NCBI GenBank assembly: GCA_030407315.1
Contig: JALQPE010001840.1
Location: forward strand, 1 to 64,000
Origin: Asparagopsis taxiformis
Lineage: Eukaryota > Rhodophyta > Florideophyceae > Bonnemaisoniales > Bonnemaisoniaceae
Direction of reading: 5' to 3'
Length of the DNA stretch: 64,000 nt
Shown here: one piece after another, positions 51,676-62,335 of the stretch
How positions within the stretch are numbered: the first letter of the stretch is position 1
Layout: each line of letters begins with the position of its first letter
Translations under genes and position numbers: made by a program
The notes under the pieces: model-generated
Told to the model about the DNA's origin: nothing
The model's input: only the letters and a program-made list of their open reading frames with translations
Databases searched by the model: none

Positions 51676-53292
51676 CTATTTTTCTGCTTCTGACATCATT
51701 TGGAAGTATCTTTCTTCCATGTTGTCGAAATGTCTTTGTGCCGCGGCAACGAACCTCGCATTGCCAGACTCTTTAGCTCTTTCGAGAGTTATAGCTGCCT
51801 TTGCTACAAGAGACATTATTTTGGCTTCCTGTTCTGCTGCAGTTACCATGCCGCTCAATTCATTGTATCCCCCACTCGTACTACGTTCATTTGAACTTCG
51901 CACGTTTTCATCGGCTTTTTTGGCACCTTGTAGCTGCATAATTCTCAAATCGGTGAGCTCCACCATTTTGTTACATGTTTTTTCAAATTGCTCACCACCA
52001 CTCCCAACTTCAGCATCTACGCTGCGCCGTTTGTGTTTTAACATAGAGTTTTGTGGTGAATCACATAATGTTCTCTTATTTGTCTTAGTACGCTCACCAT
52101 TTGTACCACATGCGGCAGATCCACACTCGTCGTATCCGATTTCATCGTTTCCTTTCGTGTCTATTGTATTACATACTAGACGGAGGAATGAGTCATCTGC
52201 GCTTTGTGATCCTAGTCTAGCAACTGTGAAAATTATATACGCGCGCTTACCACCTGCAGATAATTCTCCATTTTCAAGACGACGCAAGAAGTTTGGGAAG
52301 CATTGCGGCTCATTCTGGCCAGATTGCTGCCATCGCTTCATTGGGGCCGTGAATGCTGAACGCCCATCAAGAAAGGCGTCTTTGAGTTTGGAAGCTTCTC
52401 GATACGATTTAGGTTTGAGGTCCGCCTCCAGTCCGTCTATTCTTCCTCTGAAATCTTCTTTGGCTGCTATTTCATCGTTATTAAACTGGCTCTCGAATAC
52501 TTCCCAGAACGAGTCTCTGGAAATTTTTCGGTCTAGCTGGTTCCTATTCAGTGTGCTTTCTGTAGCTTGCATCACTGCAGCACGTGTTTTTTGGTCATCT
52601 CGCAAGATTACCATCAGTCTGGCAAACTCATGCAGAGTAAAAGGGCTACTGTCATTCTTTCCTTGCACATTCTTTGTTGAAGACAGAGGAGATATATCAA
52701 TTATCTCATTAGATTCATGATCACTCAACCAACCATACTTGTCTCCGTTACCCTTTCTTTTCTTCCAAGCCTTTCGGAGCTGATGGGCTTCGGGACCACT
52801 GAGCACTTCAAGCATCTCTTCCATTGATGGTGCTCTGAATACAATCTCAGGACACTTGTTAATGTTCTTCAAGAACCGATTGGTGTCCCTGCACTCGGTA
52901 TTTTCCGATAGAATGTCCGATAGAGACTTTCCAGACGTATGCAGAAGGTAGATCTTTATCATGGCTCTTGCGATGAGCACATTTTTGACACCTCCAACTC
53001 GCATGTTCCATCCTCTGTTGATATCGCGCAGTTCACGATGAGTACACTCACACAAATACGAATACAATATGTCTAAACTGTCTGTGGGGTCGCCGAATGG
53101 TTCCGAACCTTTCAGATATCTGGGATTGACTGAGATTGAAATGGAATCATTACGGACTTCGTTTTGTCCATCTGTACCATTTTCAATAACGTCACGAATA
53201 TCCATTACAAGACTGGATGTGGAGAAGGGCAATGACGAACTAATAGAACAGAAACAGGAAAGATGGTCCTCTGTGTGATGTTTACATGGCAT
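51676..53292 (-). CDS. Harbinger companion protein, SAP-like, intact
   Basis: 538 codons from ATG 53290-53292. An N-terminal SAP-like helix-loop-helix (LYSYLCECTHRELRDINRGW, VGGVKNVLIARA) is followed by the conserved block FTLHEFARLMVILRDDQKTR...NRNQLDRKISRDSFWEVFES, then WQQSGQNEPQCFPNFLRRLE, KRAYIIFTVARLGS and DDSFLRLV. A coiled C-terminus ends the protein (QEAKIMSLVAKAAITLERAK). The same blocks make up the gene split by gypsy at 28384-29874/141-430. It faces the transposase tail to tail with 190 bp between, as in two-gene PIF/Harbinger elements, where the second protein helps DNA binding or nuclear entry. That role is inferred. The frame is intact although the transposase is not. Confidence 0.7.
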   Translation of the reverse strand: MPCKHHTEDHLSCFCSISSSLPFSTSSLVMDIRDVIENGTDGQNEVRNDSISISVNPRYLKGSEPFGDPTDSLDILYSYLCECTHRELRDINRGWNMRVGGVKNVLIARAMIKIYLLHTSGKSLSDILSENTECRDTNRFLKNINKCPEIVFRAPSMEEMLEVLSGPEAHQLRKAWKKRKGNGDKYGWLSDHESNEIIDISPLSSTKNVQGKNDSSPFTLHEFARLMVILRDDQKTRAAVMQATESTLNRNQLDRKISRDSFWEVFESQFNNDEIAAKEDFRGRIDGLEADLKPKSYREASKLKDAFLDGRSAFTAPMKRWQQSGQNEPQCFPNFLRRLENGELSAGGKRAYIIFTVARLGSQSADDSFLRLVCNTIDTKGNDEIGYDECGSAACGTNGERTKTNKRTLCDSPQNSMLKHKRRSVDAEVGSGGEQFEKTCNKMVELTDLRIMQLQGAKKADENVRSSNERSTSGGYNELSGMVTAAEQEAKIMSLVAKAAITLERAKESGNARFVAAAQRHFDNMEERYFQMMSEAEK

Positions 53293-54370
53293 TGTTTTCT
53301 TATTTTGTTGCAGTTGGCCAATGCTTTGCTAGGACGCAACCAATGTTGGTCTACAGAGGCACGTAACCTGCGAAATTCACTAGGTTAGGCCAGTTTTGCT
53401 GGTATCGAGTGTCGTACCGCCTGGCGGTCCTCCCAATCTGAGCGTGTCACTTCCCTATTGGGTACCCACTTAAGGGATGTGCCAATCACAAGGCACCAGC
53501 CAACTGGGCGTGTTTCCTGTAATTGGGACAAGCGCAAGGCTGAAAATACCCCACTCGGGCCTATCGGCCCCGGCCAAGACCCCACAAGGGGCAAATTTTA
53601 ACTTAGGGTGATCAGCCATACATTACAATGTAAGCCTATTGGCAATGACCTCGCGGGTAGGCGGACGCCAGTAACTGGGTTCTGATTGGTCACTAACTGG
53701 ATATTTATTCCTAACCACTAACCCTAGCTTACAGTAGATTTAGTATAAAACTGCCACTGGAATAGCCAGTAGGCACGGTTTCTAGAGTAACGTAAACTCA
53801 AGTGGAATTACGACCCATTGGAACAGTGTTTGCATACCTAGTGTTTAACCCTCTCAGGGACAACCTTAGGGTTAGCTAACAGCTCGACGGATTACGTCAC
53901 TCGCTCCATCTATACGCACCTAGCGTGATCATTCCTATTCGCCTAACCCCTTCCGGGTAGCGACCCGTTCTCTCATACGGGACTACGTCTGTGTTCTCGG
54001 AAATGGACGCGGACGTCCACAACCTCTAGTACACCTAGTATTACTAGGCGGACGTCCATGTTCTCCAGTATTTTTGGATGTCCGCCTAGAACCGGACGTC
54101 CATGCGGTCTAGTACGTCTAGTATTACTAGGGCGACATTCATTGTTTCTAGTACCACGGATGTCCCCCTCGGGATGGACTTCCGCCATGTCTATGTCCAC
54201 CTAGGACGGGCGCCGGTTCAGAAATTCAAAAATTTCGAGCCCAGAAATTTCTGCCGCCGTGCTCGACATGGATGTCCGCATCCATCACGGCGACCACTCT
54301 ATTTTTCCTTGTCGGTCGACTCCAATTTCGTCTTTAATTTTTTCATCCTCTCGCTCACACCCCCTTCCAG
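53293..54370. other. Repeat-rich region; possible solo LTR or promoter-like block
   Basis: No gene seen. 53390-53900 has LTR-like looks (AGTATAAAACTGCC at ~53739, downstream G+C-rich block) but I found no matching partner. At 54000-54180 the words GGACGTCCA and CTAGTATTACTAGG repeat several times, the same vocabulary as the repeats at 60.9 and 63.2 kb. Confidence 0.45.
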
Positions 54371-55330
54371 TTGGTGCTCACCTCCCCCGTACTGTACCTC
54401 AAACACCCCCAATACCACTCTAGCACGCATTTTCAGCTACCTATCCCCGCTTCCACGGTGCACACCTCCATTCCATACCTACTTTTCTGCTCTACCGTAC
54501 AGATTTCGTATAACCAGTCCTCATACTACCTCAGAATAGGGAAAAACACCCCTATCTCCTCGACCATGCTCTCCCCCATCACCTTTGAAACGTATTGTTC
54601 TTCAATACCCTCTCTCCTCTACCTTCAACCCATCTCCTTCGCCCTCTCCACAAACTTCCCCTACAGCTTACTCTTCCAGAACCTCTCACTCCCATCCCGT
54701 ACCCGACCTGCTCCACCCCTCCCTCCCTCACCTGCTACATGCCCCCACGCCATCCGCATCTTCGATACCGTATACACCACCACCACCACCACCACCGGCC
54801 CACGCTCCCGCTCCCCCGCCGTCTCCCCAGAAACCTCCCCGCTCTGAACCACATATCAACCTTCCACTTCGCACCCATCCTCCCACTCCCCTCCCTCCCC
54901 AAATACAATAACCCCCTTCTTCTCCATCACATCCCCACTAACCACAGCCAGAACAGACGCCACCCCCCTCCCCCTCTTTCTCCTCACTTTCCTAAAACCC
55001 CCTCCTCTCGACGACTTCAACCGCACCCTCCTACGGTCCCACCTAAACACCTCCTCCGCCCTCACTACCCCAACACCCCGCAGCGTCTCCCCAATCCCCA
55101 TAATATGCTTGTCGGCACTCCTCTCCGAATCACACTCCATTCTAAACCCGCACTCCGTACATTTCCACCTCCCCCTGTACCATCCCAAGATTCCATCCCT
55201 CCACAGAACACATCCTCATACCACAGAAGAATTTTCTTCCTCTCATACCCCATCCTTAAAACCTCCATCTGCTCCATGTAAATTTCGATGTAAATATTTT
55301 CTCCACTATGCAATCTCAAACATGTATGAG
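54371..55330. other. Strongly pyrimidine-rich plus strand, unclear coding potential
   Basis: The plus strand is mostly C and T for nearly 1 kb, with an (ACC)n run at about 54775-54797. All ORFs are therefore Pro/Ser/Leu-rich (plus) or Gly/Arg/Glu-rich (minus). One minus frame (55188-54856) contains WKCTECGFRMECDSERSADK with a zinc-finger-like CxxC and looks less repetitive, but I would not call a gene. Confidence 0.4.
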
Positions 55331-55555
55331 CCTATGACTTTCCGCTTTGTCAACCCTGAATATTGGTACTCATGTATTCATAAAATAGGGCCACCCACAT
55401 CCCTATCCCGTTCTGCAAGCTTTACAAACCACTAGACGCATACTCCACAACTATACAACAAACACTACTCGCTATTTCAGACGACGCGGTACACAAGTAG
55501 CGTAGTCTCAACCTTCCGTGCAGCCTTCCCTGATGCGTACAAGTGCGAAACACGT

Positions 55556-55580
55556 CTAGACTACTACTACTACTACTACG
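55556..55580 (+). repeat. (ACT)n microsatellite
   Basis: A short run of about seven ACT triplets. Confidence 0.85.
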
Positions 55581-55609
55581 ATATAGTATATCAGAAGTGA
55601 CTGCGGGAA

Positions 55610-56205
55610 TTTTCGGCAGAGGAGATGCTAGGCCACCAAATTGATTTTTCGGAAATTTTAGAATTTCTGGGCTGGCCAGCAGTGCAATCGAGCTGGACAT
55701 CCACCGGACGTCCATTTCAGGTTGGTCGTGAGAGAGTGGGGCGGGACCATGATGAAACAAGGACCAAGACCTGTCCCTGGCGTATTGAGCCTGAAATCGA
55801 CCCTTCGTGAGACGCGATTTTGGCTTACAGTTGGTGCTTATAGAAGCCAGTGATAGCCCCGATCGGGGCGGCGGCCGGTTCCGGCTTACAGTTGGTGCTT
55901 ACAGACGCCAGTGATAGCCCCCGATCGGGGCCGGCGGTCGGTTCCTGGGGCCGTTGTGGCCAAATTAGACACCCTGATTTGAATTAAAATTTGGGCTATT
56001 CTCAAAAACATGCACATGTGAACATGTTTTTGAGATGGGGGTGTGCCGTACGGCACAATCAACCGCCCAAATCGATGTTTTTTGCAATATGTTTTGTGCC
56101 CGAAATATTACAATTTCTGGGCTGGCCAGGAATGCATCTGAGCTGGACATCCACCGGACGTCCATTTCAGGTTGATCGTGTATCGTGCACGTCCACCCAT
56201 TACCG
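55610..56205 (+). repeat. Dispersed two-hairpin repeat, copies 1 (partial) and 2
   Basis: 55640-55975 holds the 3' half of the unit (GGGCTGGCCAGCAGTGCAAT, CCACCGGACGTCCATTTCAG) and its tail. From 55975 a new copy begins CCTGATTTGAATTAAAATTT, then a stem TCTCAAAAACATG/CATGTTTTTGAGA around CACATGTGAA, then the perfect palindrome GTGCCGTACGGCAC, then the same 3' half. Other copies are at 60745, 61249, 61637 and 62925. Confidence 0.85.
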
Positions 56206-56448
56206 GAAGCAAGTAGGCGATGAAGCACGTACAAACCCAATTGTTCAGCTATTTCTAGCATAGACCATCGAGTCTAGAGATGTGAGGGAATCGTCCTGGA
56301 AATCATGCTCCAACCCACGAGGGAATGGACAATCTAGTTTGAAAGCATGGAACGGAAGTACATTATAGTAGGTTCATAGATTGAAAGTGATAAAGGAGAT
56401 GATTATATTCTCGATAATTGTTTCCTAAAGTAGTTGTTGTTAAGCTAT

Positions 56449-59400
56449 CTAGCCGTCGGAAAACTGTTCTTCCTCTTCGTCCCCACTATATTCAGGATCT
56501 CCCGGCAGAACAGGCGTTACCGGCAACTGTGGAGTTGAATAGCTCAAGACTACTAGTTCATCGTGTGTGAGGGCTCTCCTCTTGCGAGGTGCTGTCGTCT
56601 TCATCCGCATCATTCCGAGCTGCCCTGTCTTCGGCCTACGATCTTTCTTGACCGGGATGGGAAGAACTGTCTTGTGGCGAACATTGACAGGTGCCGGTTG
56701 ACTTTGCCTGGCAGACCGGCGCGGAGCATTGGGGATTACTTCTTCTTCGAATCCCAACCGCCTGATGAAACCAAACGAAACATTGTCGGGAATCGGATAC
56801 GACGCATTCCTGAAATACGTGTGATACCTCGTTGTCGTGTGTGACACAACTCTGTCGACATGCCCTGCCCCGGCATGTTGTACATGGCCGTGACCGATGA
56901 AGACTGAACGTGGCGGAACGATTACCTTCTTCAGCTTCATCGTCTTGGCGTACATATCTAATTCCAGCGCTTTGGAAAAGACGTACTTGTGGGACCCTGG
57001 ACACACCCAGATAGGGAATGGGTCATCTCCGTTGGCAATAACAAAGTAACCCGGAAGTTGATCTTTGCGGCCGCGAGGAGGAACAGGGAAATCATTGTGT
57101 GGGACCTGCCGAGGACACCCCTTTCCCGTTATCAAAAACCGTCCCCCAGATGCCGGCATGACAAGTTTTTCTCCCGGTAAACCGCACTCCTCCAGCCCTA
57201 TCAGCCGGACAAGGATTCCCAACCACACATCCAGCAGGGCTCGCCGCGTCACAAACTTGAACCGGTCGATATGCGTCTCATCGTTCTCGGGATAGTCAAC
57301 CAGGCAGTGGCGCGTAGACGTGAAGCGAGCCCTCCCCTCATTCCGGTTCTTCTCATCTGTTTCATCGTCCCCAGTATTGACAATGGGACTCCACAGCTGC
57401 CGGTTCCCAGGGTCCTTGTGCACCTCCTCCCCCTCCCATGTTCCCAAGAAGTACCGAAACAATTCCTGGTTAGGAATTTCTTCCATGAGACCCAAGTCAA
57501 ATGGGAACTTGTCCGACGCATCGAGGTAGCTTACATCCGCGAAATTGTGCATCACCGTATACCCTCGCTCATTGATTTCCGTTCGGCAATTGTGGAAGTA
57601 CGCCATACCAGTGCCGGCCTCATACGAATCCTTCCAGCTTGTAGACATTCGCGCAACCTGGGCGAAGTCCAGCCTCGAGGGTAGAAACGTCGATGTAGGC
57701 TCACACATCGCCTTGGCAGCCATCTTCCACGCTGCGAAAAACATCTGATAGATGGTGTTGATCTCGAAAACAAGATGACGAGCCCGATGTTGTTCCGGAA
57801 TATGCAGCCCCTCAAACACAGGGTCCATCGCCACTTGCTTCAAATACCTCACCTCTCTGCCCTCCTCATCGATTTCCACACTCTCCAATAACAACCTGAG
57901 CTCAATCGGGGGCAGACAGCCAACCCTCACCGATGCGATGACGTCCGCGGGACGCTGCGCCAGATGATGCCCTTCGGCTCGGTCTTTGACTTCGAAATCG
58001 TCGGGAAGAGATGGCATACGATCGTCGAACAGGAGGTCGTGTTCAGAAGGAGAGTCACGAACGATGTAACCGTCTTCATCGACTTCGACTCCTTCCGGAA
58101 CAGTGAGTGTAATTGTCACTTCGCGGACCCCCTTGCTTTTGACATGGCCCTCGTCTGCACTGTTGTTTTCTTCCTCGTCCGAAACGTTATGGACAGATTC
58201 TTGGTTGGAAGGAGTCGCACCAGCACGTTGGTTATCTTGGGGGACAATTTCAACGGCAGAATCGGGGGAACGGGCGGAGTCTTCGTCAACCTCATCACCG
58301 GAAGCAGGGGCTTGTTGTTGATCGGTGGGTTTATCAACAACGGCCTGTTCTTCTTCCCCGGCGGATTGTTGTACCACAACCGGCTCTTCTTCCTCGAGGC
58401 GTGTGCTCCCCGTCGAGCGAAGTCGCTGTGAACGGCGGCGGATGCCATGCGAAGCAGGCTCATGTTCGACATTCCGCTGCTTCTTGTGAGTGAGTCTCAC
58501 ATTGGCAGCAGAAGGGCGGCGTTTGCGTCGAGCCTTAGTCTTCTTCTTCAATGTCGGATTGAAAAACTCTTTCAAGTTCGTTTCCAAATCCTGTAAACGC
58601 GTGGTTCTCCGTCGCATTCGAACCTCACTGCTCCGGTCGTCCCCTCTATACATTGCAATGGCATTGGTGAGATGCCATTGCAACTCCTTCGGCTGCTTAA
58701 CCGACCCAATTGCCATCTCTGTGCTCAGAAATGACTTGCGCATAATACTCTTTGGGCGCCCATACGCAGCGTACAGAGAATTTGCTATTGCAGTCACGCG
58801 ACGGACGTATGTATAGAAGTCGTTCACGTCAAAGCGTCCATCCGGACGTCCACCATGAGCAGGGTTCAAGTACTCCGAAAGACCACGCAAGACGAAGACA
58901 AAGTTTTCTTCCAGCAACTCGCGCACTATCTTGTGGTCCAGGTGCGTTATCCCAATCTCGTTGCGGCGCTCAGAATTGTTCAGCTCACGCAACACTTCGT
59001 CGAGAACAGGATGCTTCAGCGTTGCTATAGCCAAACGCGTCCACCGCCGGGCCGTGTTCGTTGAATTCATCATCCCCATGAACTGCGCCTCGAACAATGT
59101 TCGGATGACATCAGACTCACGCAAGTCGCCAGCGTTTTCCACGTTATTTGCAACAGCAATCGTACGGATGAACTGCTGGATGGACGACAAGATTCGAACC
59201 AGGGAGCGCTCCGTCAGTTGCGTCCCAGTCGTATGGTTCGACTCTGCACTCTTGTGGATGATCTCATGAGGCTGAAGATCACTGTCGTCCTTGCGGCGAA
59301 GGTAGTACACATCCAGAGGCTGAGTAACCCAGCGCAAGCGGTTTGCGTCCTGTGGCAGCTTGGTTCTGTGCATACGGGTGAGGCGCGTGAAGTCATCCGC

Positions 59401-60018
59401 AATGCTATGCATAGCATTGAGACGATGCAGTCCGTCGATCACGGTCACGTTCGCATTGGCATGGAATTTGCCATTCTGGAACAGACGCGTGTCGGCGGGC
59501 AGATGCGTGTTCTGCGACCTCAGCACCGTCACAGTGATACGCGAAGAGCTCACATACCCCACAGCCAACATATTGTTGCGCAGGTCCTCCACGTGGTCTT
59601 CTTTCACATCCCGAAGGGTCACGGCCGGTTCCACTAGCTGCCTCACCAGCACAATCGCTCCTTCTCCGACGTAATCCGACGTCACAAACTTTGGCACCGT
59701 AATTTGCGTCCCCTGCTGCTCACGAATGCTTTCCGCCACCTCCGGTTCGTCGTCCACTTCGGTTACGTCCTGCGTAGTAGCTTCGGTGACGTTGGAGCGA
59801 GCAGGGTGCTTCGTGCCTCCACTGGAGGGTCTTGCAGAGCGAGCAGGGCGCTTCGTGCCTCCCGAAACCGGAGTAGAGCGTGCTGGATGCTTCGTACCCC
59901 CCGAACCAGTGATTTCGCCTGCCGGACCGGTACTGGGCATCCGTCCCGAGCTGGCCTGGTTCGTCGCTGCGTTGAAGTTTGACGCTGCAGCAGGGGTACC
60001 GAATGTCGCTAGGGCCAT
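56449..60018 (-). CDS. ParB/sulfiredoxin-like domain fused to 2-oxoglutarate Fe(II) oxygenase-like domain
   Basis: 1189 codons, no intron, ATG at 60016-60018. Three SGGTK(H/R)PARS repeats at 38-75. A ParB/Srx-like module at ~105-260 carries the signature VTVIDGLHRLNAMHSI (~192-206), with an upstream V-x-x-L...I-T-V strand. A helical region follows (~260-470), then a strong basic nuclear signal (KKKTKARRKRRP, ~491-502), then an acidic linker. The C-terminal region ~900-1090 shows PHNDFPV (H974-x-D976), PGYFVIANGDDPFPIWVCPG, VPPRSVFIGHGHVQHAGAGH (distal His ~1048) and TTTRYHTYF (Arg ~1064), the H-x-D...H...R layout of 2-oxoglutarate oxygenases of the phytanoyl-hydroxylase type. A relic of this module is found in the CACTA element. 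Predicted: a nuclear, chromatin- or nucleic-acid-directed oxygenase; the substrate is unknown. Confidence 0.65.
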   Translation of the reverse strand: MALATFGTPAAASNFNAATNQASSGRMPSTGPAGEITGSGGTKHPARSTPVSGGTKRPARSARPSSGGTKHPARSNVTEATTQDVTEVDDEPEVAESIREQQGTQITVPKFVTSDYVGEGAIVLVRQLVEPAVTLRDVKEDHVEDLRNNMLAVGYVSSSRITVTVLRSQNTHLPADTRLFQNGKFHANANVTVIDGLHRLNAMHSIADDFTRLTRMHRTKLPQDANRLRWVTQPLDVYYLRRKDDSDLQPHEIIHKSAESNHTTGTQLTERSLVRILSSIQQFIRTIAVANNVENAGDLRESDVIRTLFEAQFMGMMNSTNTARRWTRLAIATLKHPVLDEVLRELNNSERRNEIGITHLDHKIVRELLEENFVFVLRGLSEYLNPAHGGRPDGRFDVNDFYTYVRRVTAIANSLYAAYGRPKSIMRKSFLSTEMAIGSVKQPKELQWHLTNAIAMYRGDDRSSEVRMRRRTTRLQDLETNLKEFFNPTLKKKTKARRKRRPSAANVRLTHKKQRNVEHEPASHGIRRRSQRLRSTGSTRLEEEEPVVVQQSAGEEEQAVVDKPTDQQQAPASGDEVDEDSARSPDSAVEIVPQDNQRAGATPSNQESVHNVSDEEENNSADEGHVKSKGVREVTITLTVPEGVEVDEDGYIVRDSPSEHDLLFDDRMPSLPDDFEVKDRAEGHHLAQRPADVIASVRVGCLPPIELRLLLESVEIDEEGREVRYLKQVAMDPVFEGLHIPEQHRARHLVFEINTIYQMFFAAWKMAAKAMCEPTSTFLPSRLDFAQVARMSTSWKDSYEAGTGMAYFHNCRTEINERGYTVMHNFADVSYLDASDKFPFDLGLMEEIPNQELFRYFLGTWEGEEVHKDPGNRQLWSPIVNTGDDETDEKNRNEGRARFTSTRHCLVDYPENDETHIDRFKFVTRRALLDVWLGILVRLIGLEECGLPGEKLVMPASGGRFLITGKGCPRQVPHNDFPVPPRGRKDQLPGYFVIANGDDPFPIWVCPGSHKYVFSKALELDMYAKTMKLKKVIVPPRSVFIGHGHVQHAGAGHVDRVVSHTTTRYHTYFRNASYPIPDNVSFGFIRRLGFEEEVIPNAPRRSARQSQPAPVNVRHKTVLPIPVKKDRRPKTGQLGMMRMKTTAPRKRRALTHDELVVLSYSTPQLPVTPVLPGDPEYSGDEEEEQFSDG

Positions 60019-60406
60019 CCTCCGCAGCGGGGCGCATCATCCGAGTATCCCAAGGGTAAAACGCCGCGGCGTATGCTCCACCCATCGTCTCCGGCGGTCC
60101 CTCGGCGCCATCAAACATGTACGGGAACGGGAGGTCCTTGAACTTGTCCTTAGTCGCAATGTTTCGCACGACGATATAGTCCGCCTCGTCGGTTTCCGGC
60201 AGCTGGTGGTTGTGCAGCGTGCGCGGAAGGCCAACATCGCCACCAGCAGTGCTCACCGAAGCCGTCCCAATATGCACAGCTGCACCGTCCACGTCCGCAA
60301 ACAAATTGACATCGACGCCGCGCTTGAGTCCGCGCGACTCCGCTGACGCGCTCACTTGATCGCCGCAAACCGTTGAAAACAAACTGCTGAAATGCGTATC
60401 CGTCAT
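60019..60406 (-). CDS. Upstream ORF overlapping the ParB-oxygenase gene in the +1 frame
   Basis: From ATG at 60404-60406 a frame with normal residue use (MTDTHFSSLFSTVCGDQVSA, RGLKRGVDVNLFADVDGAAV, ADYIVVRNIATKDKFKDLPF, AAFYPWDTRMMRP) runs into the start of the 1189-codon frame, which lies in +1. Past the overlap it becomes Arg/Gly/Ser-rich and looks like a shadow. It may be the true N-terminus (joined by a short intron or slip), a separate upstream protein, or the result of an indel. No family recognised. Confidence 0.5.
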
Positions 60407-60744
60407 GGTTGTTGAGTTGGAAAGGAAAAGAGATGGTTGACGTTGACGTATTGGAGTGATGTGGATGGTATGTTTCACGTTGAAGAATGGTCGTGAACGC
60501 CAATCGCTGGAAATAATAACACAATACAACCGAAATTTTGTTAGGTACACACCTATCGTGACCGCTGGAATGCAAGACAGGCAATCGAGATGTGAGTGTC
60601 CGTTCGGAACGGGCCCGAGTCGGGCTCTCGAAACCTGACGAGGTGGCGTGAAGCAGGCAGTGTCCTGATGTATAATGTGTTAAAATTACAGCTGTCAAGC
60701 TAGGCGGCTTTTGGGCGGCTGCGAGCACCCCTTTATCCGGGGAA
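60407..60744. other. Upstream region of the ParB-oxygenase gene
   Basis: AT-rich leader without an ORF of its own. A GTATAATGTG word lies at about 60670. Confidence 0.4.
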
Positions 60745-61800
60745 CACCCTGATTTGAGTTAAAATTTGGGCTATTCTCAAAAACATGCACATGTGAATAT
60801 GTTTTGAGATGGGGTGTGCCGTACGGCACAATCGACCCGCCCAAATCGTTGATTTTTGCAATATTTTTTGTGCCCGAAATTTTAGAATTTCTGGGCTGGC
60901 CAGCAGTGCATCTGAGCTGGACATCCACCGGACGTCCATTTCAGGTTGGTCGTGTGCTGCCTACATCCACGCATTGCAGCAACTAAGCAGGCGGGTTCAC
61001 TACTAATATAAAGTGCACGGAATATGAGTAACGTGATGGGTGAGTAGTGTTTGTGTTGAGGGAGTAAGGCGGGACCATGATGAAACACGGAAGAAGATGT
61101 CACCCTAGCATAACTTAGGCTTGAAGCCTGGAATCGACCCATCTTTCGGCGCCATTTAGCCTCACAGTTAGTGCTTACAGAAGCCAGTGATGGCCCCGCT
61201 CGGGGCGGCGGCCGGTGCCTGGGGCCGTTGTGGCCAAATTAGACACCATGATTTGAATTAAAATTTGGGCTATTCTCAAAAACATGCACATGTGAACATG
61301 TTTTTGAGATGGGGGTGTGCCGTACGGCACAATCGACCCGCCGAAATCGTTGATTTTTTACAATTTTTTTGTGCCCGAAATTTTAGAATTTCTAGGCTGG
61401 CCAGCAGTGCAATCGAGCTGGACATCCACCGGACGTCCATTTCAGGTTGGTCGTGAGAGAGTGGGGTGGGACCATGATGGAACAAGGACCAAGACCTGTC
61501 CCTGGCGTATTAAGCCTGAAATTGACCCTTCGTGAGACGCCATTTAGCCTTACAGTTGGTGCTTACAGAAGCCAGTGACAACCCCACTCGGCGCGGCGGC
61601 TGGTGCCTGGGGCCGTTGTGGCCAAATTAGACACCATGATTTGAGTTAAAATTTGGGCTATTCTCAAAAACATGCACATGTGAACATGTTTTTGAGATGG
61701 GGGTGTGCCGTACGGCACAATCGACCCGCTGAAATCAAGGTTTTTTGCAATATTTTTGCTGCCCGAAATTCTACAATTTCTGGGCTGGCCAGTAATGCAA
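60745..61800 (+). repeat. Tandem ~390-500-bp two-hairpin repeats, copies 3-5
   Basis: Copies begin CCTGATTTGAGTTAAAATTT (60749) and CATGATTTGA(A/G)TTAAAA (61249, 61637). The last two are 388 bp apart and nearly identical. Each has the two stems described at 55975, then GGGCTGGCCAGCAGTGCA or a close variant, GGACGTCC, and in the tail GGGACCATGATG, GCTTACAGAAGCCAGTGA and GGGGCCGTTGTGGCCAAATT. The copy at 60745 has a damaged first stem. The copy at 61637 is cut at about 61800. Confidence 0.88.
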
Positions 61801-62335
61801 TAGCTATCTGCTCTAAACCGATTCTAACAAGCAGAAAGAATCCTCTCCTTCATGACGATGCTCTCGAATTGAGTGCAATGCAACGGACTCCCTCCAAGAG
61901 AACGATAAAGCATCGTCTTTTCCAAGGCATTTCCGTACGAAAAATAATCGAAAAACATATTGACTTTAACCTAACAGCTATCGCGAGCACCGTACTCAGC
62001 TATATTTCCTCTGTAATTTCCTTCCTCCAACCAATCAATAGCCGCTTGGTCACAGGCTTAAAAGCCTTCCACTATGTGTCCTATCCATCGAAGACCCTCG
62101 GAGGGTTCGATCCAGGCCTTGATCACCCATGATGGGTGTGCAACCCGAGAAACGAAAATGGAACATATTGCGACAGGGACGAGATATCATTCAATGAAAG
62201 AGAAGTTCTCTTTCGTTTACTTTTTTCTAACAAGATTCTAAACGTCTACAAACCCTATGTCGTCCGTCGTTTTCATCCGGAGAGATGTGGATGTGAGGTA
62301 AGACGCAGTGGTGATATTGTGTTGATTCCCACAGA
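61801..62335. other. Unique stretch with a possible short coding segment
   Basis: A plus-strand frame from 62136 (MCNPRNENGTYCDRDEISFN, FSNKILNVYKPYVVRRFHPE, SGDIVLIPTDGGGG) reads into the Gly-rich repeats and stops at 62414. Residue use is reasonable, but it has no known motif. Confidence 0.35.

Noticed and set aside
54595..55281. 228-codon Pro/His/Leu-rich ORF
   Set aside because: It results from a pyrimidine-rich strand. Several overlapping frames are equally open.
55975..61800. Helitron ends formed by the two-hairpin repeats
   Set aside because: There is no TC start or CTRR end in a consistent place, and no Rep/helicase gene is visible.
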